DNA of 64,000 nucleotides from CAIYWZ01 sp964497925 (GCA_964497925.1 CAZCFE010000005.1:1-64000), one strand, 5' to 3'; shown: positions 51,483 to 61,352, numbered from the stretch's first letter. The notes: generated from the letters alone by a model not told the origin. Numbers and translations are program-made.

Positions 51483-52781
51483 TTATTTTGGAATTAGACT
51501 GATAATATGGCGCATTTCTTTTTCAAGAAGGGCCTCATCTTCGCACTCAACCATCACACGCACCAAATTTTCAGTTCCGGACTTTCGAACAGATACACGT
51601 CCCCTATCAGCTAAATTTCTTGAAATCTCATCGATTTCATTTTTAAAATTTTCATCCTGTAAAAACAATGTATTCTTAACACTTAAAGAAATTAATTGCT
51701 GTGGGATAGGTTTGAATTTACGAAAAAATGATGTTTTGTCTTTAGCAAGAACATATTTATTTAAAACGTGCAAAGCAACTAATAAGCCATCACCCGTTGG
51801 GCTGTAATCACGCATAATGATATGTCCTGATTGTTCTCCTCCCAAGGAGTGCCCATTTTCAACCATGGCTTTATAAACATTCTTATCGCCAACTGATGTG
51901 CGAATAAATCCAACACCTTTTTGGGTGAAATACCTCTCAAGTCCAAGATTAGACATAATTGTAGCAACGACTGTTTTTTCAAAATCATCAGCTAAAATTG
52001 CAATAATTTGATCGCCATCTACAAGAGCCCCAGTGCGATCTATAAACAACAGTCTGTCACCATCTCCATCAAAAGCAATACCTAAATCACATTTTTTTTC
52101 TTTAACAATCTTGCAGATTTCTTCAGGGGATGTTGATCCAACCTTATGATTGATATTTACACCATTTGGTTCAACGCCAATAGCTATAACTTTGGCTCCG
52201 TAAAACTTTAAAATTTCAGGGGCTATTTTATACGTAGATCCATGTGCACAATCCAAGGCAATTTTCATCCCTTTTAAATTCAGCCCTTCATGAAACATAG
52301 ATTTAAGATAATTCATATAAGGTGCTTCATAAGAAGCTGTTTGATAGCACCCTGCCTTTACGGGCTCTTCTTTAATACATACAGATAAAAGTTTTTCAAT
52401 CGCTTCTTCTTGCTCATCTAAAAGTTTAGATCCGTCACTTTTAAAAAGTTTAATACCGTTGTCTATAAAAATATTATGTGATGCAGAAATCATCACGCCT
52501 AAAGTTGCATTTAAATGCTTTACCATAAATGACAAAGCAGGCGTTGTAGTAACGTCAATATCAATCACATTCACACCAACTTTTAAACATTCCTGTGTAA
52601 ATAGATTTTGAATAATAGGGCTAGAATAACGTGGATCGTGCCCAATGACAACTGATGCATTTTTCTCATGATGTTTAAGCCAAGAACAAATCGCGCGGGC
52701 AAGCAAAACAATGGTAATATCATCCATTGGATAAAGACCGTATTCACCCCGCACACCATCAGTGCCAAATATTTTCTTCAT
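51483..52781 (-). CDS. glmM: Phosphoglucosamine mutase
   Basis: A 432-residue enzyme that converts glucosamine-6-phosphate to glucosamine-1-phosphate for wall and LPS precursors. FGTDGVRGEYG opens the protein; the phosphoserine loop GVMISASHNIFIDNGIKLF, the metal loop IAFDGDGDRLLFID, GGEQSGHIIM and the C-terminal VRKSGTENLVRVMVE are all present. Length is slightly below the usual ~445. Two bases after ftsH, in the conserved order ftsH-glmM. Confidence 0.97.
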   Translation of the reverse strand: MKKIFGTDGVRGEYGLYPMDDITIVLLARAICSWLKHHEKNASVVIGHDPRYSSPIIQNLFTQECLKVGVNVIDIDVTTTPALSFMVKHLNATLGVMISASHNIFIDNGIKLFKSDGSKLLDEQEEAIEKLLSVCIKEEPVKAGCYQTASYEAPYMNYLKSMFHEGLNLKGMKIALDCAHGSTYKIAPEILKFYGAKVIAIGVEPNGVNINHKVGSTSPEEICKIVKEKKCDLGIAFDGDGDRLLFIDRTGALVDGDQIIAILADDFEKTVVATIMSNLGLERYFTQKGVGFIRTSVGDKNVYKAMVENGHSLGGEQSGHIIMRDYSPTGDGLLVALHVLNKYVLAKDKTSFFRKFKPIPQQLISLSVKNTLFLQDENFKNEIDEISRNLADRGRVSVRKSGTENLVRVMVECEDEALLEKEMRHIISLIPK

Positions 52782-52783
52782 AA

Positions 52784-54712
52784 TTATACTCCAGGTTCAG
52801 GAGTCGGCTCTAGCGTATCAGAATCTTTTTTACGTCGCTTCGTTAAATCAAGGGTTGAGATTTCCTCACGTTGATCTTTTGTCGGCATATCTTGCACACG
52901 GTCGAGCTTTCCTCCAGTTAAAAGGATCTGGATCTCTTCTCCAGATAATGTCTCATACTCTAACAAAGAGGATGCCAGCAAATCAAGCTGTTTTTTATTT
53001 TTTTTCAATATTTTTTCAGCTGTAACATAACATGCGTCCACAATAAATTTAATTTCTTGATCAATCAATTGCGCTGTTGACTCAGAAAGATTTTTTTGCT
53101 GCGTGACTGAATGCCCCAAAAAGACTTCTTGGGAAGATTGTCCATAACTTAAAGGCCCCAAAACATCGCTCATCCCCCACTCTGTCACCATACGCCGTGC
53201 CATTTCTGTTGCCATTTTTATGTCTGACGAAGCACCCGTGGTAACTTTGCTTTTTCCAAAAATCATTTCTTCTGAAATGCGGCCTCCCATCGCAACAGCA
53301 ATATCAGCTAAGATTTTTGCTCTAGACATCGAAATACGATCACGTTCAGGTAATCTCATAACCATCCCAAGAGCCCTTCCTCTTGGTATAATTGTGGCTT
53401 TATGAATGGGATCGGAATCCTCTAAGTGAAACGCGACCAAAGCATGGCCACCCTCATGATAAGCTGTTAAGCTTTTTTCATCATCACTCATAGACAACGA
53501 CCTTCTTTCAGCACCCATCATAATTTTATCTTTGGCAAGCTCAAAGTGCTCCATCGTGATTAAATTACGATTTTGACGCGCAGCAAGCAAGGCAGCCTCA
53601 TTGACCAAATTTGCAAGATCCGCACCTGAAAAACCTGGGGTTCCTCTGGCAACAACCTTTAGATCCACATTTTGATGAAGAGGCGAGTTTCTCGCGTGAA
53701 CTTTTAAGATTTTCTCTCTTCCAACCAGGTCAGGATTTGGGACTTCGATTTGACGATCAAATCTCCCCGGACGCAACAGTGCCGGATCCAACACATCGGG
53801 TCGGTTTGTCGCTGCAATAATAATCACGCCTTGATTCCCATCAAAGCCATCCATCTCAACCAACATCTGGTTAAGCGTTTGTTCCCGTTCATCGTTCCCA
53901 CCGCCAAGGCCTGCTCCACGATGGCGACCAACCGCATCAATTTCATCAATAAAAATAATACATGGTGCGCTTTTACGCCCTTGTTCAAACATATCGCGCA
54001 CACGACTAGCCCCAACTCCTACGAACATTTCAACGAAATCGGATCCCGAAATACTAAAAAATGGAACATTCGCTTCACCGGCTATTGCCTTTGCTAGCAA
54101 TGTTTTCCCCGTGCCGGGAGGCCCAATCAGCAAAACACCTCTTGGGATTTTCCCGCCAAGTTTATGGAATTTTTTGGGAGATTTTAAAAAGTCTACAATT
54201 TCTTCCAAATCTTCTTTTGCTTCATCAATTCCCGCAACATCATTAAACGTTACTGTATTTTTACCTTCTTCCATAAGCTTTGCTTTTGATCGTCCGAACC
54301 CCATAGACTTGCCAGCACCTCCATTCATTTGGCGCATAAAGAAAATCCACACACCAATCAAAAGAAGCATCGGAAACCAAGAAAGCAAAACTTGGAATAT
54401 AGAGGGCATATCTTCATCCATGGGAACAAACCGTACACGGACATTTTTTTCTTGCATCTTGTCTGCAAATATTTGTGGACTTCCAATTTGAGTGGAAAAA
54501 GAACGACCATCAGTCAACTTTCCAAGTGCTATATTACCCTTAACATCCACTTCAGAAATAGACCCTTGGCCTGCTAAGTTTATCACTTCAGAGTAAGGAA
54601 GGCTGTTATACACTTGCTTTCCTCCGCTTTGGTACGAATTAACCACAAATAAAAGTCCGGCAAATACCGCAACCCAAATCAGTAAATTCTTTAAAAAATT
54701 ATTATTTTCCAC
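52784..54712 (-). CDS. ftsH: ATP-dependent zinc metalloprotease FtsH
   Basis: A 642-residue membrane AAA protease that degrades misfolded membrane proteins and regulators. I choose the GTG at 54712, with GGAG seven bases upstream, which gives the usual start ENNNFLKNLLIWVAVFAG; the longer ATG at 54796 would overlap tilS and add 28 unrelated residues. TM helices near 7-25 and 106-127, Walker A G-P-P-G-T-G-K-T at 197-204, FIDEIDAVG, the SRH block ATNRPDVLDPALLRPGRFDR, and the zinc motif H-E-G-G-H near residue 420. Part of tilS-ftsH-glmM. Confidence 0.97.
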   Translation of the reverse strand: MENNNFLKNLLIWVAVFAGLLFVVNSYQSGGKQVYNSLPYSEVINLAGQGSISEVDVKGNIALGKLTDGRSFSTQIGSPQIFADKMQEKNVRVRFVPMDEDMPSIFQVLLSWFPMLLLIGVWIFFMRQMNGGAGKSMGFGRSKAKLMEEGKNTVTFNDVAGIDEAKEDLEEIVDFLKSPKKFHKLGGKIPRGVLLIGPPGTGKTLLAKAIAGEANVPFFSISGSDFVEMFVGVGASRVRDMFEQGRKSAPCIIFIDEIDAVGRHRGAGLGGGNDEREQTLNQMLVEMDGFDGNQGVIIIAATNRPDVLDPALLRPGRFDRQIEVPNPDLVGREKILKVHARNSPLHQNVDLKVVARGTPGFSGADLANLVNEAALLAARQNRNLITMEHFELAKDKIMMGAERRSLSMSDDEKSLTAYHEGGHALVAFHLEDSDPIHKATIIPRGRALGMVMRLPERDRISMSRAKILADIAVAMGGRISEEMIFGKSKVTTGASSDIKMATEMARRMVTEWGMSDVLGPLSYGQSSQEVFLGHSVTQQKNLSESTAQLIDQEIKFIVDACYVTAEKILKKNKKQLDLLASSLLEYETLSGEEIQILLTGGKLDRVQDMPTKDQREEISTLDLTKRRKKDSDTLEPTPEPGV

Positions 54713-54734
54713 AAAATTGCTCCATTTATATTTT

Positions 54735-55931
54735 TCAAGAAACTTCGAAAGGAAGAAAAGCAAGAGGTCTTGAAACCGTTGACATAATCTCCACAATCCA
54801 CCCTTTCCTTTTGATGCACTCCAAATTGTACTCTAAATCTTCCAAAAACACAAATAAATCCTCCAAAAAAATACAAGGCAAAGCAGATTTTGTTTTAGAA
54901 AATAAGAAGTTTACCCTTGGCGATTTTTTCACGTGCATGCACTCATTCCAATGCAAAGTTTTTAATAACAAACTCCCGTTCCCTGTTTTTTGAATTTTTA
55001 ATTCATATCCCCCAAAGATAAAAATCCCCGAATTCAAAATTTCCATAGAAGACGAGCTTTGCTTCTCAAAAGAAACATATAAAATCTTCTCTTTCCAAAA
55101 CCAATACAAACCATATGAGGCAATTGTTTTTTTGCTTAAAATTCTCTTTGTTGTTTGAGTTTTAAAAAACCCTTTATACCCCATAATTCTGGCGATTTTT
55201 TCTATAAAGATCTCTTGCATGAAATAGGGAATATAAGAAAAAGAAAAATCTACTTTTACCACATCTGGCGTTTCCCAAGAAACGTGCCTATTGGTCAACG
55301 CAAGAACAAAATTCTCTGCGTAAGACCTTAGCGCTCCAATCAAACGAATGAAATGTAAATAGCCTTCTTGCTCTTGCACACGTCTTGCCTGCGTTCTTAA
55401 ATATTTCATATTTTCATTAGATGGGTCTTGTGCGTATGGGGTATCTTTTAAGAAATCCATCAACTCAAGCTTAGAAAACCCAAGTAGCGGCCTTGCAAGA
55501 ATCACCCCTCTATTTTCAGATAAAGAGCTCATTGAAGCAAGCCCCATTAAGCCACTTTTCTGCCAAACTCGCATAATAAAAGTTTCAATTAAATCATTTT
55601 GATGGTGCCCAAGAAAGAGAATGTCTATATCGTTTTGAACACAAAAATCCAGTAATAATTCATACCTTGCAGATCTTGATTCGTCTTGGGTTTTGGTCCC
55701 TTTTGGTTTCCATCTTAATATGTGGTGTGGTAGATTTAAAGATAGGCAAAAAAGAGCCACATTGAAGGCCTCATCCTTTGATTCAGGTCTTAATCCATGA
55801 TCTACAGTCAAAACAACAATATTGGGATGATTTTTAAGCATTACCAAAAGAGCCATGCTATCAGGGCCCCCTGACACAGCAACAGCAATTTTTTTATTTA
55901 CAATTAAGGAGCTGAATTTGCTTGGTAGCAT
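54735..55931 (-). CDS. tilS: tRNA(Ile)-lysidine synthase
   Basis: A 398-residue enzyme that modifies C34 of tRNA-Ile(CAU) to lysidine, needed to read AUA. The P-loop-like motif is VAVSGGPDSMALLVML, then VLTVDHGLRPES, FLGHHQNDLIETFIMR, and RPLLGFSKLELMDFL. The C-terminal domain is divergent but in place. It overlaps cpoB by 38 bases and lies 22 bases before ftsH. Many Rickettsiales keep the same order. Confidence 0.95.
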   Translation of the reverse strand: MLPSKFSSLIVNKKIAVAVSGGPDSMALLVMLKNHPNIVVLTVDHGLRPESKDEAFNVALFCLSLNLPHHILRWKPKGTKTQDESRSARYELLLDFCVQNDIDILFLGHHQNDLIETFIMRVWQKSGLMGLASMSSLSENRGVILARPLLGFSKLELMDFLKDTPYAQDPSNENMKYLRTQARRVQEQEGYLHFIRLIGALRSYAENFVLALTNRHVSWETPDVVKVDFSFSYIPYFMQEIFIEKIARIMGYKGFFKTQTTKRILSKKTIASYGLYWFWKEKILYVSFEKQSSSSMEILNSGIFIFGGYELKIQKTGNGSLLLKTLHWNECMHVKKSPRVNFLFSKTKSALPCIFLEDLFVFLEDLEYNLECIKRKGWIVEIMSTVSRPLAFLPFEVS

Positions 55932-56580
55932 TATCTCTCAAATCGACTGAAATACTGGGAAGAGAAAGTAACTTTTTCAAAGCAACACAAGCCTGGTCTG
56001 GTTTTTTTAATTCACTCAAAGTCAAAGATAAAATCCAAATCGCACGGGGCTCTTCAGGGGAATCTTTGTATTCTACTAGCCCTTTTTTAATCAAAGAAAT
56101 TGCTTTTTCATATTCTTTTTGAGAGTAATAATAATCAGCCAAGAAAAAATACGCCTTGGCGGCTAATGCATGAGCCTTGTGTGTTTTCGTGAAATTTTTT
56201 ATAATATTTTCGATATCAGGATCTTTTTGAATTGCAAGCTGTTTTATTTTTTCAAACTCACTCACAGGATCCCCTTCACTTGCACTCTCAGGCAAAGTTT
56301 CATGAAAATCCAAAGACTTCTCTTTTATCTCCCCTGCAAGGTTTGAATTGTTGGAAGATCTTAATATTTCAATAAGTTTTTCCAGACGATCAACTTTTTC
56401 TTCTAATGTGCGAATTTTATCGTGAACATCTCCCAACGAAGGAACGCCATCTTCAGGAACAATATCTGGAGGTAGAATACTCGTTGCCTCTTGATCAGAC
56501 ACATTTTGAATTGCTTTTTCAATAACATTAGCATCTAATGGGACAGCAAAAAAAGAAAGAAAGAAAATTATATATATCAT
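55894..56580 (-). CDS. cpoB: Cell division coordinator CpoB/YbgF (Tol-Pal associated)
   Basis: A 228-residue periplasmic protein. Signal peptide IYIIFFLSFFAVPLDA, then a coiled coil (about 47-70, GDVHDKIRTLEEKVDRLEKLI), a linker, and C-terminal TPR repeats (about 110-225) with AYFFLADYYYSQKEYEKAISL. The family links Tol-Pal with peptidoglycan synthesis at division. The ATG at 56580 has no good ribosome binding site and lies just after a terminator placed behind pal. Overlaps tilS by 38 bases. Confidence 0.92.
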   Translation of the reverse strand: MIYIIFFLSFFAVPLDANVIEKAIQNVSDQEATSILPPDIVPEDGVPSLGDVHDKIRTLEEKVDRLEKLIEILRSSNNSNLAGEIKEKSLDFHETLPESASEGDPVSEFEKIKQLAIQKDPDIENIIKNFTKTHKAHALAAKAYFFLADYYYSQKEYEKAISLIKKGLVEYKDSPEEPRAIWILSLTLSELKKPDQACVALKKLLSLPSISVDLRDNATKQIQLLNCK

Positions 56581-56593
56581 TTTTTGAAAACTT

Positions 56594-56627
56594 TAAAAAA
56601 ATCGGCTTTTGGATTACCAAAAGCCGA
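56594..56627 (-). terminator. Intrinsic terminator after pal
   Basis: A perfect 11-bp stem, TCGGCTTTTGG (56602-56612) with CCAAAAGCCGA (56617-56627) and loop ATTA. On the minus strand it is followed by a run of seven T (56600-56594). It lies 25 bases after the pal stop and ends 13 bases before the cpoB ATG, so it should reduce or stop transcription into cpoB-tilS-ftsH. Confidence 0.8.
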
Positions 56628-56652
56628 AATATATTCAAAAGCTATAATACGC

Positions 56653-57117
56653 TTATTGAGCAACTGTTACAGCGCGACGGTTCTTACCGTGAGCTGCCTC
56701 ATCGTTACCAAGATCAGCTGGACGACCTTTACCATAGCTTACGATTTCTGCGCGTGTTGGAGCAACGCCCAATGCTGTCAAGTAGTTATGAGCTGCCTTA
56801 GCGCGTCTTTCACCAAGACCCATGTTATAAGCTTCAGATCCGCGAACGTCACAATGTCCTTCGATGACAATTTTTTGTTCTGGACGAGCATTCAAATAAC
56901 CTGCTTGTTGTGTTAATGTTTTTTGCCCTTCAGCAGTAACATCTGATTTATTAAGAGCGAAGAATACGCGATCGCCATTCGGTCCCATTTGAGAAATGAA
57001 ATCAGTTCCGACATTACCCATACCAGCTTTTGATGAGCTATCAGAAGGAACATCACTACAAGAAGCCAAAACTCCTGCTACAACTAAAGAAACTATTGTT
57101 TTTGTATTAAAACGCAT
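56653..57117 (-). CDS. pal: Peptidoglycan-associated lipoprotein Pal
   Basis: A 154-residue outer-membrane lipoprotein that tethers the outer membrane to peptidoglycan with Tol. Signal with lipobox L-A-S-C (about residue 20). The OmpA-like domain has RVFFALNKSDVTAEGQKTL, IVIEGHCDVRGSEAYNMGLGERRA and ALGVAPTRAEIVSYGKGRP, the peptidoglycan-binding N-x-x-L-G-x-x-R-A pattern (here YNMGLGERRA). Upstream tolQRAB would lie beyond the gap to 57384, but is not there; the genes are elsewhere. Confidence 0.97.
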   Translation of the reverse strand: MRFNTKTIVSLVVAGVLASCSDVPSDSSSKAGMGNVGTDFISQMGPNGDRVFFALNKSDVTAEGQKTLTQQAGYLNARPEQKIVIEGHCDVRGSEAYNMGLGERRAKAAHNYLTALGVAPTRAEIVSYGKGRPADLGNDEAAHGKNRRAVTVAQ

Positions 57118-57319
57118 TTTTATTATTACCTTTCATTTATTAACTTACATAAGTTTTCGCATTTTTAGCAGGGCCACATAACGACCCTTTTACTTAAACC
57201 TTTACACTTTTTATCACAAAACCCCTCCATTTGTAATCTTTTTTTCATATAAATAAACACCCCTTGACTTATTCCTCCTTGTGTGTTGCATATAAACAAC
57301 ATTTTTTTGCATTATTATC

Positions 57320-57348
57320 TTGAAATTTATCTTTTTTTAATAGATAGT
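57320..57348 (+). promoter_or_regulatory. Possible promoter of the DUF465 gene
   Basis: TTGAAA (57320-57325), a 17-base spacer and GATAGT (57343-57348), 35 bases before the ATG at 57384. The -10 is a weak match. The rest of the 266-base gap is A/T-rich and shows nothing else clear. Confidence 0.35.
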
Positions 57349-57383
57349 TAACTTGTGCAAACTTAATCAACAGAGGTGTTACA

Positions 57384-57581
57384 ATGAATGATGAATTCTT
57401 AAAAGAACAATTAGAGCGTTTTAAACAAGAACATAAGGACCTGGACGTACAAATTACATCCCTTGCAAATATAGAAACATCTGACGATCTGCATATACAC
57501 AGGCTCAAAAAAAAGAAATTACTCCTAAAAGATCAAATTAAAATTCTTGAGAGTAGACTTATGCCAAATATTATTGCATAA
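57384..57581 (+). CDS. DUF465 (YdcH-like) small protein
   Basis: A 65-residue protein with the DUF465 pattern: LEQLERFKQEHKDLDVQI-like first helix (here LKEQLERFKQEHKDLDVQI), then a turn and the C-terminal L-K-K-K-K-L-x-L-K-D-Q-I helix, an antiparallel coiled coil. Function is unknown; common in alphaproteobacteria. An AGAGGTG ribosome binding site precedes the ATG. Followed 36 bases later by aspC. Confidence 0.88.
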   Translation: MNDEFLKEQLERFKQEHKDLDVQITSLANIETSDDLHIHRLKKKKLLLKDQIKILESRLMPNIIA

Positions 57582-57616
57582 TTTAGCCAATTTAAAAAAT
57601 CCGGAAAGGTTAAATT

Positions 57617-58780
57617 ATGTCTTTTTTATCCCTAAGAGCTCAAAGTATAAAACCATCAGCAACATTTGCCGTTGCAAAAAAAGCAAAAGATCGAAAAAGA
57701 GATGGTCTGGAGGTGTTTGACTTAAGCGTTGGAGAACCTGATTTTCCAATGCCTACATACATACACCAAGGAATTCAAAGCGCACTTCAAGGGGGGAAAA
57801 CAAAGTACACAAACATAGACGGGATTTTAGAGCTTAAAACTCAAATCTGCTATAAATTTGAAAAAGAAAACAACCTGAAATTTGATCCGGAAAATATCAT
57901 CGTCTCCACAGGCGGAAAGCAAGTTCTTTTTAATGCTTTTTTAGCCACCCTTGATCCACAAGATGAGGTCATTGTGCCTAATCCCTACTGGGTTTCTTAC
58001 CCTGAAATGATTCGCTTTGCGCAAGGAACAGTCATAAACTGCCCCGCGAACGAAGAATTCAAAATCACCCCAGAAACGCTCATTAAATGCATCACTCCAA
58101 AAACAAAATGGTTAATTTTAAATTCTCCCTCAAACCCCACTGGAGCTGTTTATAGTGAAAATGATTTGAAAGAATTATCCAAAGTGTTATTAGAGAATCC
58201 TCATGTTTGGATTATGACAGATGATATCTATGAGCATTTAATCTATGACGATTTAAAGTTTTATAATATACTTAATGTTTGCCCTGAACTTCAATCACGA
58301 ACACTTATCGTTAATGGCTTCTCAAAAGCATTTGCCATGACAGGACTTCGTCTTGGGTATGGAGCAGGCCCTGCCGAACTGATAAAAGCCATGACCACGA
58401 TCCAATCACAATCAACCTCCAACGCAAGCTCTTTAATCCAATATGCTGGTCTTTGCGCCCTTCAAGGGGATATGGGGTTCCTACACAGCTGGAGAGAGGA
58501 TTACCAAAAAAGACGTGATTTATGCCTTGAAATATTAAGAGAAAGCCCTCACCTTTCCATTCAAAAACCCCAAGGGGCATTCTATGTTTTACCAAAACTA
58601 ATCGACCTCTTGGATGATACAGAGTTCGCGGTAAGTCTGCTAGAAGAAACAGGCGTAGTTGTTGTGCCAGGATCCGCTTTTGGCGCTCCAGGCCATTTTA
58701 GGATATCATTCTCAGTTGCCCAAGAAACCCTTCAAGAGGCATGTACTAGAATCGTTCGCTTCTTGTCTAAAAATCTTTAA
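57617..58780 (+). CDS. aspC: Aspartate aminotransferase (class I)
   Basis: A 387-residue PLP aminotransferase. Motifs: FDLSVGEPDFPMPTYIHQGI, IIVSTGGKQVLFNAFLA, VPNPYWVSYPEMI, ILNSPSNPTGAVYSENDL, TDDIYEHLIYDD, and NGFSKAFAMTGLRLGYGAG with the PLP Lys. The type I-gamma/I-beta aspartate aminotransferase of alphaproteobacteria fits well; a broader substrate range cannot be ruled out. Its stop overlaps that of acnA by four bases in convergent orientation. Confidence 0.93.
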   Translation: MSFLSLRAQSIKPSATFAVAKKAKDRKRDGLEVFDLSVGEPDFPMPTYIHQGIQSALQGGKTKYTNIDGILELKTQICYKFEKENNLKFDPENIIVSTGGKQVLFNAFLATLDPQDEVIVPNPYWVSYPEMIRFAQGTVINCPANEEFKITPETLIKCITPKTKWLILNSPSNPTGAVYSENDLKELSKVLLENPHVWIMTDDIYEHLIYDDLKFYNILNVCPELQSRTLIVNGFSKAFAMTGLRLGYGAGPAELIKAMTTIQSQSTSNASSLIQYAGLCALQGDMGFLHSWREDYQKRRDLCLEILRESPHLSIQKPQGAFYVLPKLIDLLDDTEFAVSLLEETGVVVVPGSAFGAPGHFRISFSVAQETLQEACTRIVRFLSKNL

Positions 58781-61329
58781 ACCAGAGCTCTGAATACTTT
58801 CAACAAAACTCCTTGGTGACGATATTGATCAATTTCTTCTTCTGTATCAAGACAGCATATCAAAGAAAACTCCCTAAGCTGATTGTCCGCTGAAATGATT
58901 TGTAACTTGACTCTTTTCTTCACAGATAGACCCGACTCAAGGCCGATGATATTGATCTTTTCATTGCCCAAAAGCTGTAAATCATGTCGCGACTGCCCTT
59001 GATCAAAAAGTAATGGTAAAATCCCCATTCCCACAAGGTTAGACCTGTGAATTCTCTCAAAGCTTTGCGCAACAACGGCTTTCACACCAAGCAACAAAGA
59101 CCCTTTCGCTGCCCAATCCCGTGACGAGCCAGTTCCATATTCCTTTCCAGCAAAAATCACCAAAGGCGTATTGTATAAATTTGCAACATCATAAATACTT
59201 TGAACATCACCAGAGTCATGAAATCTTGAGAAACCCCCTTGAATTTGAGGGGTCATTTCATTTTGAATTCTGGTATTGGCGAACGTGCCACGCACCATCA
59301 CTTCGTGATTTCCACGACGCGATCCATATGAGTTAAATTCAACTTCATCCACGCCTTTTTCACTTAAGTACTTTCCCGCTGGGCTGCTTTTTTTGATCGA
59401 GCCTGCAGGGGATATATGATCCGTGGTAATGCTATCTCCAAAAATCGCCAATATATTCGCATTTTTTATGTCCCTTACCTCAAAAGGGGTGAGTTTTGCC
59501 CCGTCAAAATAAGGAGGGCACTGAATATACGTGCTATCTTGGTCCCAAGCATATGTTAGGCTTTCTTGAGTCTGGATTGCCTTCCACGCATCATCTCCTT
59601 CAAAAATGTGATCATATTTTTTACAAAATTGATCACTTCGAAGTACTCGCTCAATAACAGAACGCACTTCTTGATCTTGCGGCCACACATCTTTTAAATA
59701 AACAGAATTCCCCTTATCATCTTCCCCCAAAGGATCTTGCGCAAGGTTCACCATCATATTTCCAGCCAATGCATATGCAACAACAAGAGGGGGAGATGCT
59801 AAATAATTTGCCTTTACCTGTGCATGTATACGTCCTTCAAAATTACGATTCCCGGATAAAACAGCTGCCACGGTTAAATTCTTTTCATCAATCAATTTGG
59901 CCACATCCTCAGAAAGAGGCCCCGAGTTTCCGATACATGTTGTACAGCCATGCGCCACAATAGAAAAACCCATCGCATCCAAGTCTGCTTGCAGCCCAGA
60001 TTCAGTTAAATATTGACCAACAACCTGCGATCCTGGAGCAAAAGATGTTTTTACCCATGGCTTCACCTTAAGACCTAATGCTCTTGCTTTACGCGCAACC
60101 AGACCTGCTGCAATCAAAACATAAGGGTTGGATGTGTTGGTGCAGCTTGTAATTGCAGCAATGACGATACTTCCCTCCCCCATTTTTTCCACATTCACAT
60201 CGTTTAATAATGGAAAAGATGATGGCACATCTTTTAATAAAACTCGATCTTGCGGCCTTTTTGGACCGGCAAGGCATGTTTGAATTGATGCTAAATCACA
60301 CTCAACCACCTCATCAAAAGCATCATCTGATAATTCTTGATACCACAAACCTTGCTCTTTAGCGTAGGCCTCAACAAGCTTTACGTGATGATCAGAGCGT
60401 CCAGTGATTTTTAAATATTCGATAGTTTCTTGGTCTATCGGACAATATCCACAAGTAGCGCCATATTCAGGCGCCATATTTGCCAACGTTGCACGGTCGG
60501 GCAAAGAAAGCTTTTCATACCCCTCTCCATAAAACTCAACAAATTTTCCAACAACACCTTTTGCACGAAGCAATTGAGTGATCGTTAAAACAAGATCTGT
60601 TGCCATCACCCCTTCTGGTAATTTACCTTTAAGTTTCACACCTACCACTTTTGGAATCATCATATAAATTGGAGATCCCAGCATCACTGCTTCTGCTTCT
60701 ATTCCCCCAACTCCCCAACCTAACACACCAAGCCCATTAACCATAGTCGTATGGGAATCTGTACCCACCACGGTATCCATATAAACTTCTTTATCTTTAG
60801 AAACCCAGGCAACCTTAGCCAAATATTCTATATTAACCTGATGACAAATCCCAACACCAGGGGGCACAATTCTCATATTATCAAAAGCCCTTTGCGCCCA
60901 TTTAAAAAAAGTATATCGTTCTTGATTGCGCGCATACTCAAGTTTCATATTTTTAGAAAAAGAATCCATCCCTCCTGAAAAATCAATCATCACCGAATGG
61001 TCAATCACCAAATCAACAGGTTTTAAAGGGTTTACTTTTCGCGCATCCCCTCCCACGTTAGCGACAGCATCTCGCATTGCAGCCAAGTCAGCCACAGCCG
61101 GAATGCCGCTAAAATCCTGCATCAAAACACGCGTGGGGGAAAATGGAATTTCAATCTCACTTTTGTTTAAAATTCCATCTATCATTTCTTTATCTGGATT
61201 TAATCTGATGATATTTTCAAGTAAAACGCGAAGAGAAAATGGGATTTTTTTTAAACTATCCGGCCGAACAAAATCCTTTATTTGGACAAAACGATAAATC
61301 TCTCCATCAATATTTATTTCTCTAAGCAT
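58777..61329 (-). CDS. acnA: Aconitate hydratase A
   Basis: An 850-residue TCA-cycle enzyme that isomerises citrate and isocitrate via a [4Fe-4S] cluster. Conserved: RVLMQDFSGIPAVADLAAMR, VVGTDSHTTMVNGLGVLGWGVGG, IAAITSCTNTSNPYVLIAAGL and VAHGCTTCIGNSGPL, with the three cluster cysteines (one in S-C-T-N-T, two in G-C-T-T-C), IFGDSITTDHISPAGSI, FNSYGSRRGNHEVMVRG and FAGKEYGTGSSRDWAAKG. Slightly shorter than E. coli AcnA (891). Own promoter upstream at 61362-61390. Confidence 0.97.
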   Translation of the reverse strand: MLREINIDGEIYRFVQIKDFVRPDSLKKIPFSLRVLLENIIRLNPDKEMIDGILNKSEIEIPFSPTRVLMQDFSGIPAVADLAAMRDAVANVGGDARKVNPLKPVDLVIDHSVMIDFSGGMDSFSKNMKLEYARNQERYTFFKWAQRAFDNMRIVPPGVGICHQVNIEYLAKVAWVSKDKEVYMDTVVGTDSHTTMVNGLGVLGWGVGGIEAEAVMLGSPIYMMIPKVVGVKLKGKLPEGVMATDLVLTITQLLRAKGVVGKFVEFYGEGYEKLSLPDRATLANMAPEYGATCGYCPIDQETIEYLKITGRSDHHVKLVEAYAKEQGLWYQELSDDAFDEVVECDLASIQTCLAGPKRPQDRVLLKDVPSSFPLLNDVNVEKMGEGSIVIAAITSCTNTSNPYVLIAAGLVARKARALGLKVKPWVKTSFAPGSQVVGQYLTESGLQADLDAMGFSIVAHGCTTCIGNSGPLSEDVAKLIDEKNLTVAAVLSGNRNFEGRIHAQVKANYLASPPLVVAYALAGNMMVNLAQDPLGEDDKGNSVYLKDVWPQDQEVRSVIERVLRSDQFCKKYDHIFEGDDAWKAIQTQESLTYAWDQDSTYIQCPPYFDGAKLTPFEVRDIKNANILAIFGDSITTDHISPAGSIKKSSPAGKYLSEKGVDEVEFNSYGSRRGNHEVMVRGTFANTRIQNEMTPQIQGGFSRFHDSGDVQSIYDVANLYNTPLVIFAGKEYGTGSSRDWAAKGSLLLGVKAVVAQSFERIHRSNLVGMGILPLLFDQGQSRHDLQLLGNEKINIIGLESGLSVKKRVKLQIISADNQLREFSLICCLDTEEEIDQYRHQGVLLKVFRALV

Positions 61330-61352
61330 AAAAACCCCCTAAATTTCAGTAA

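Noticed and set aside
54713..54796. Longer N-terminus of FtsH from an ATG at 54796
   Set aside because: It would overlap tilS, and the extra 28 residues do not fit FtsH. The GTG at 54712 has a good ribosome binding site.
57237..57300. Promoter TTGACT with TATAAA before the DUF465 gene
   Set aside because: The spacing is 21 bases, too long for sigma70. The element at 57320-57348 fits better.
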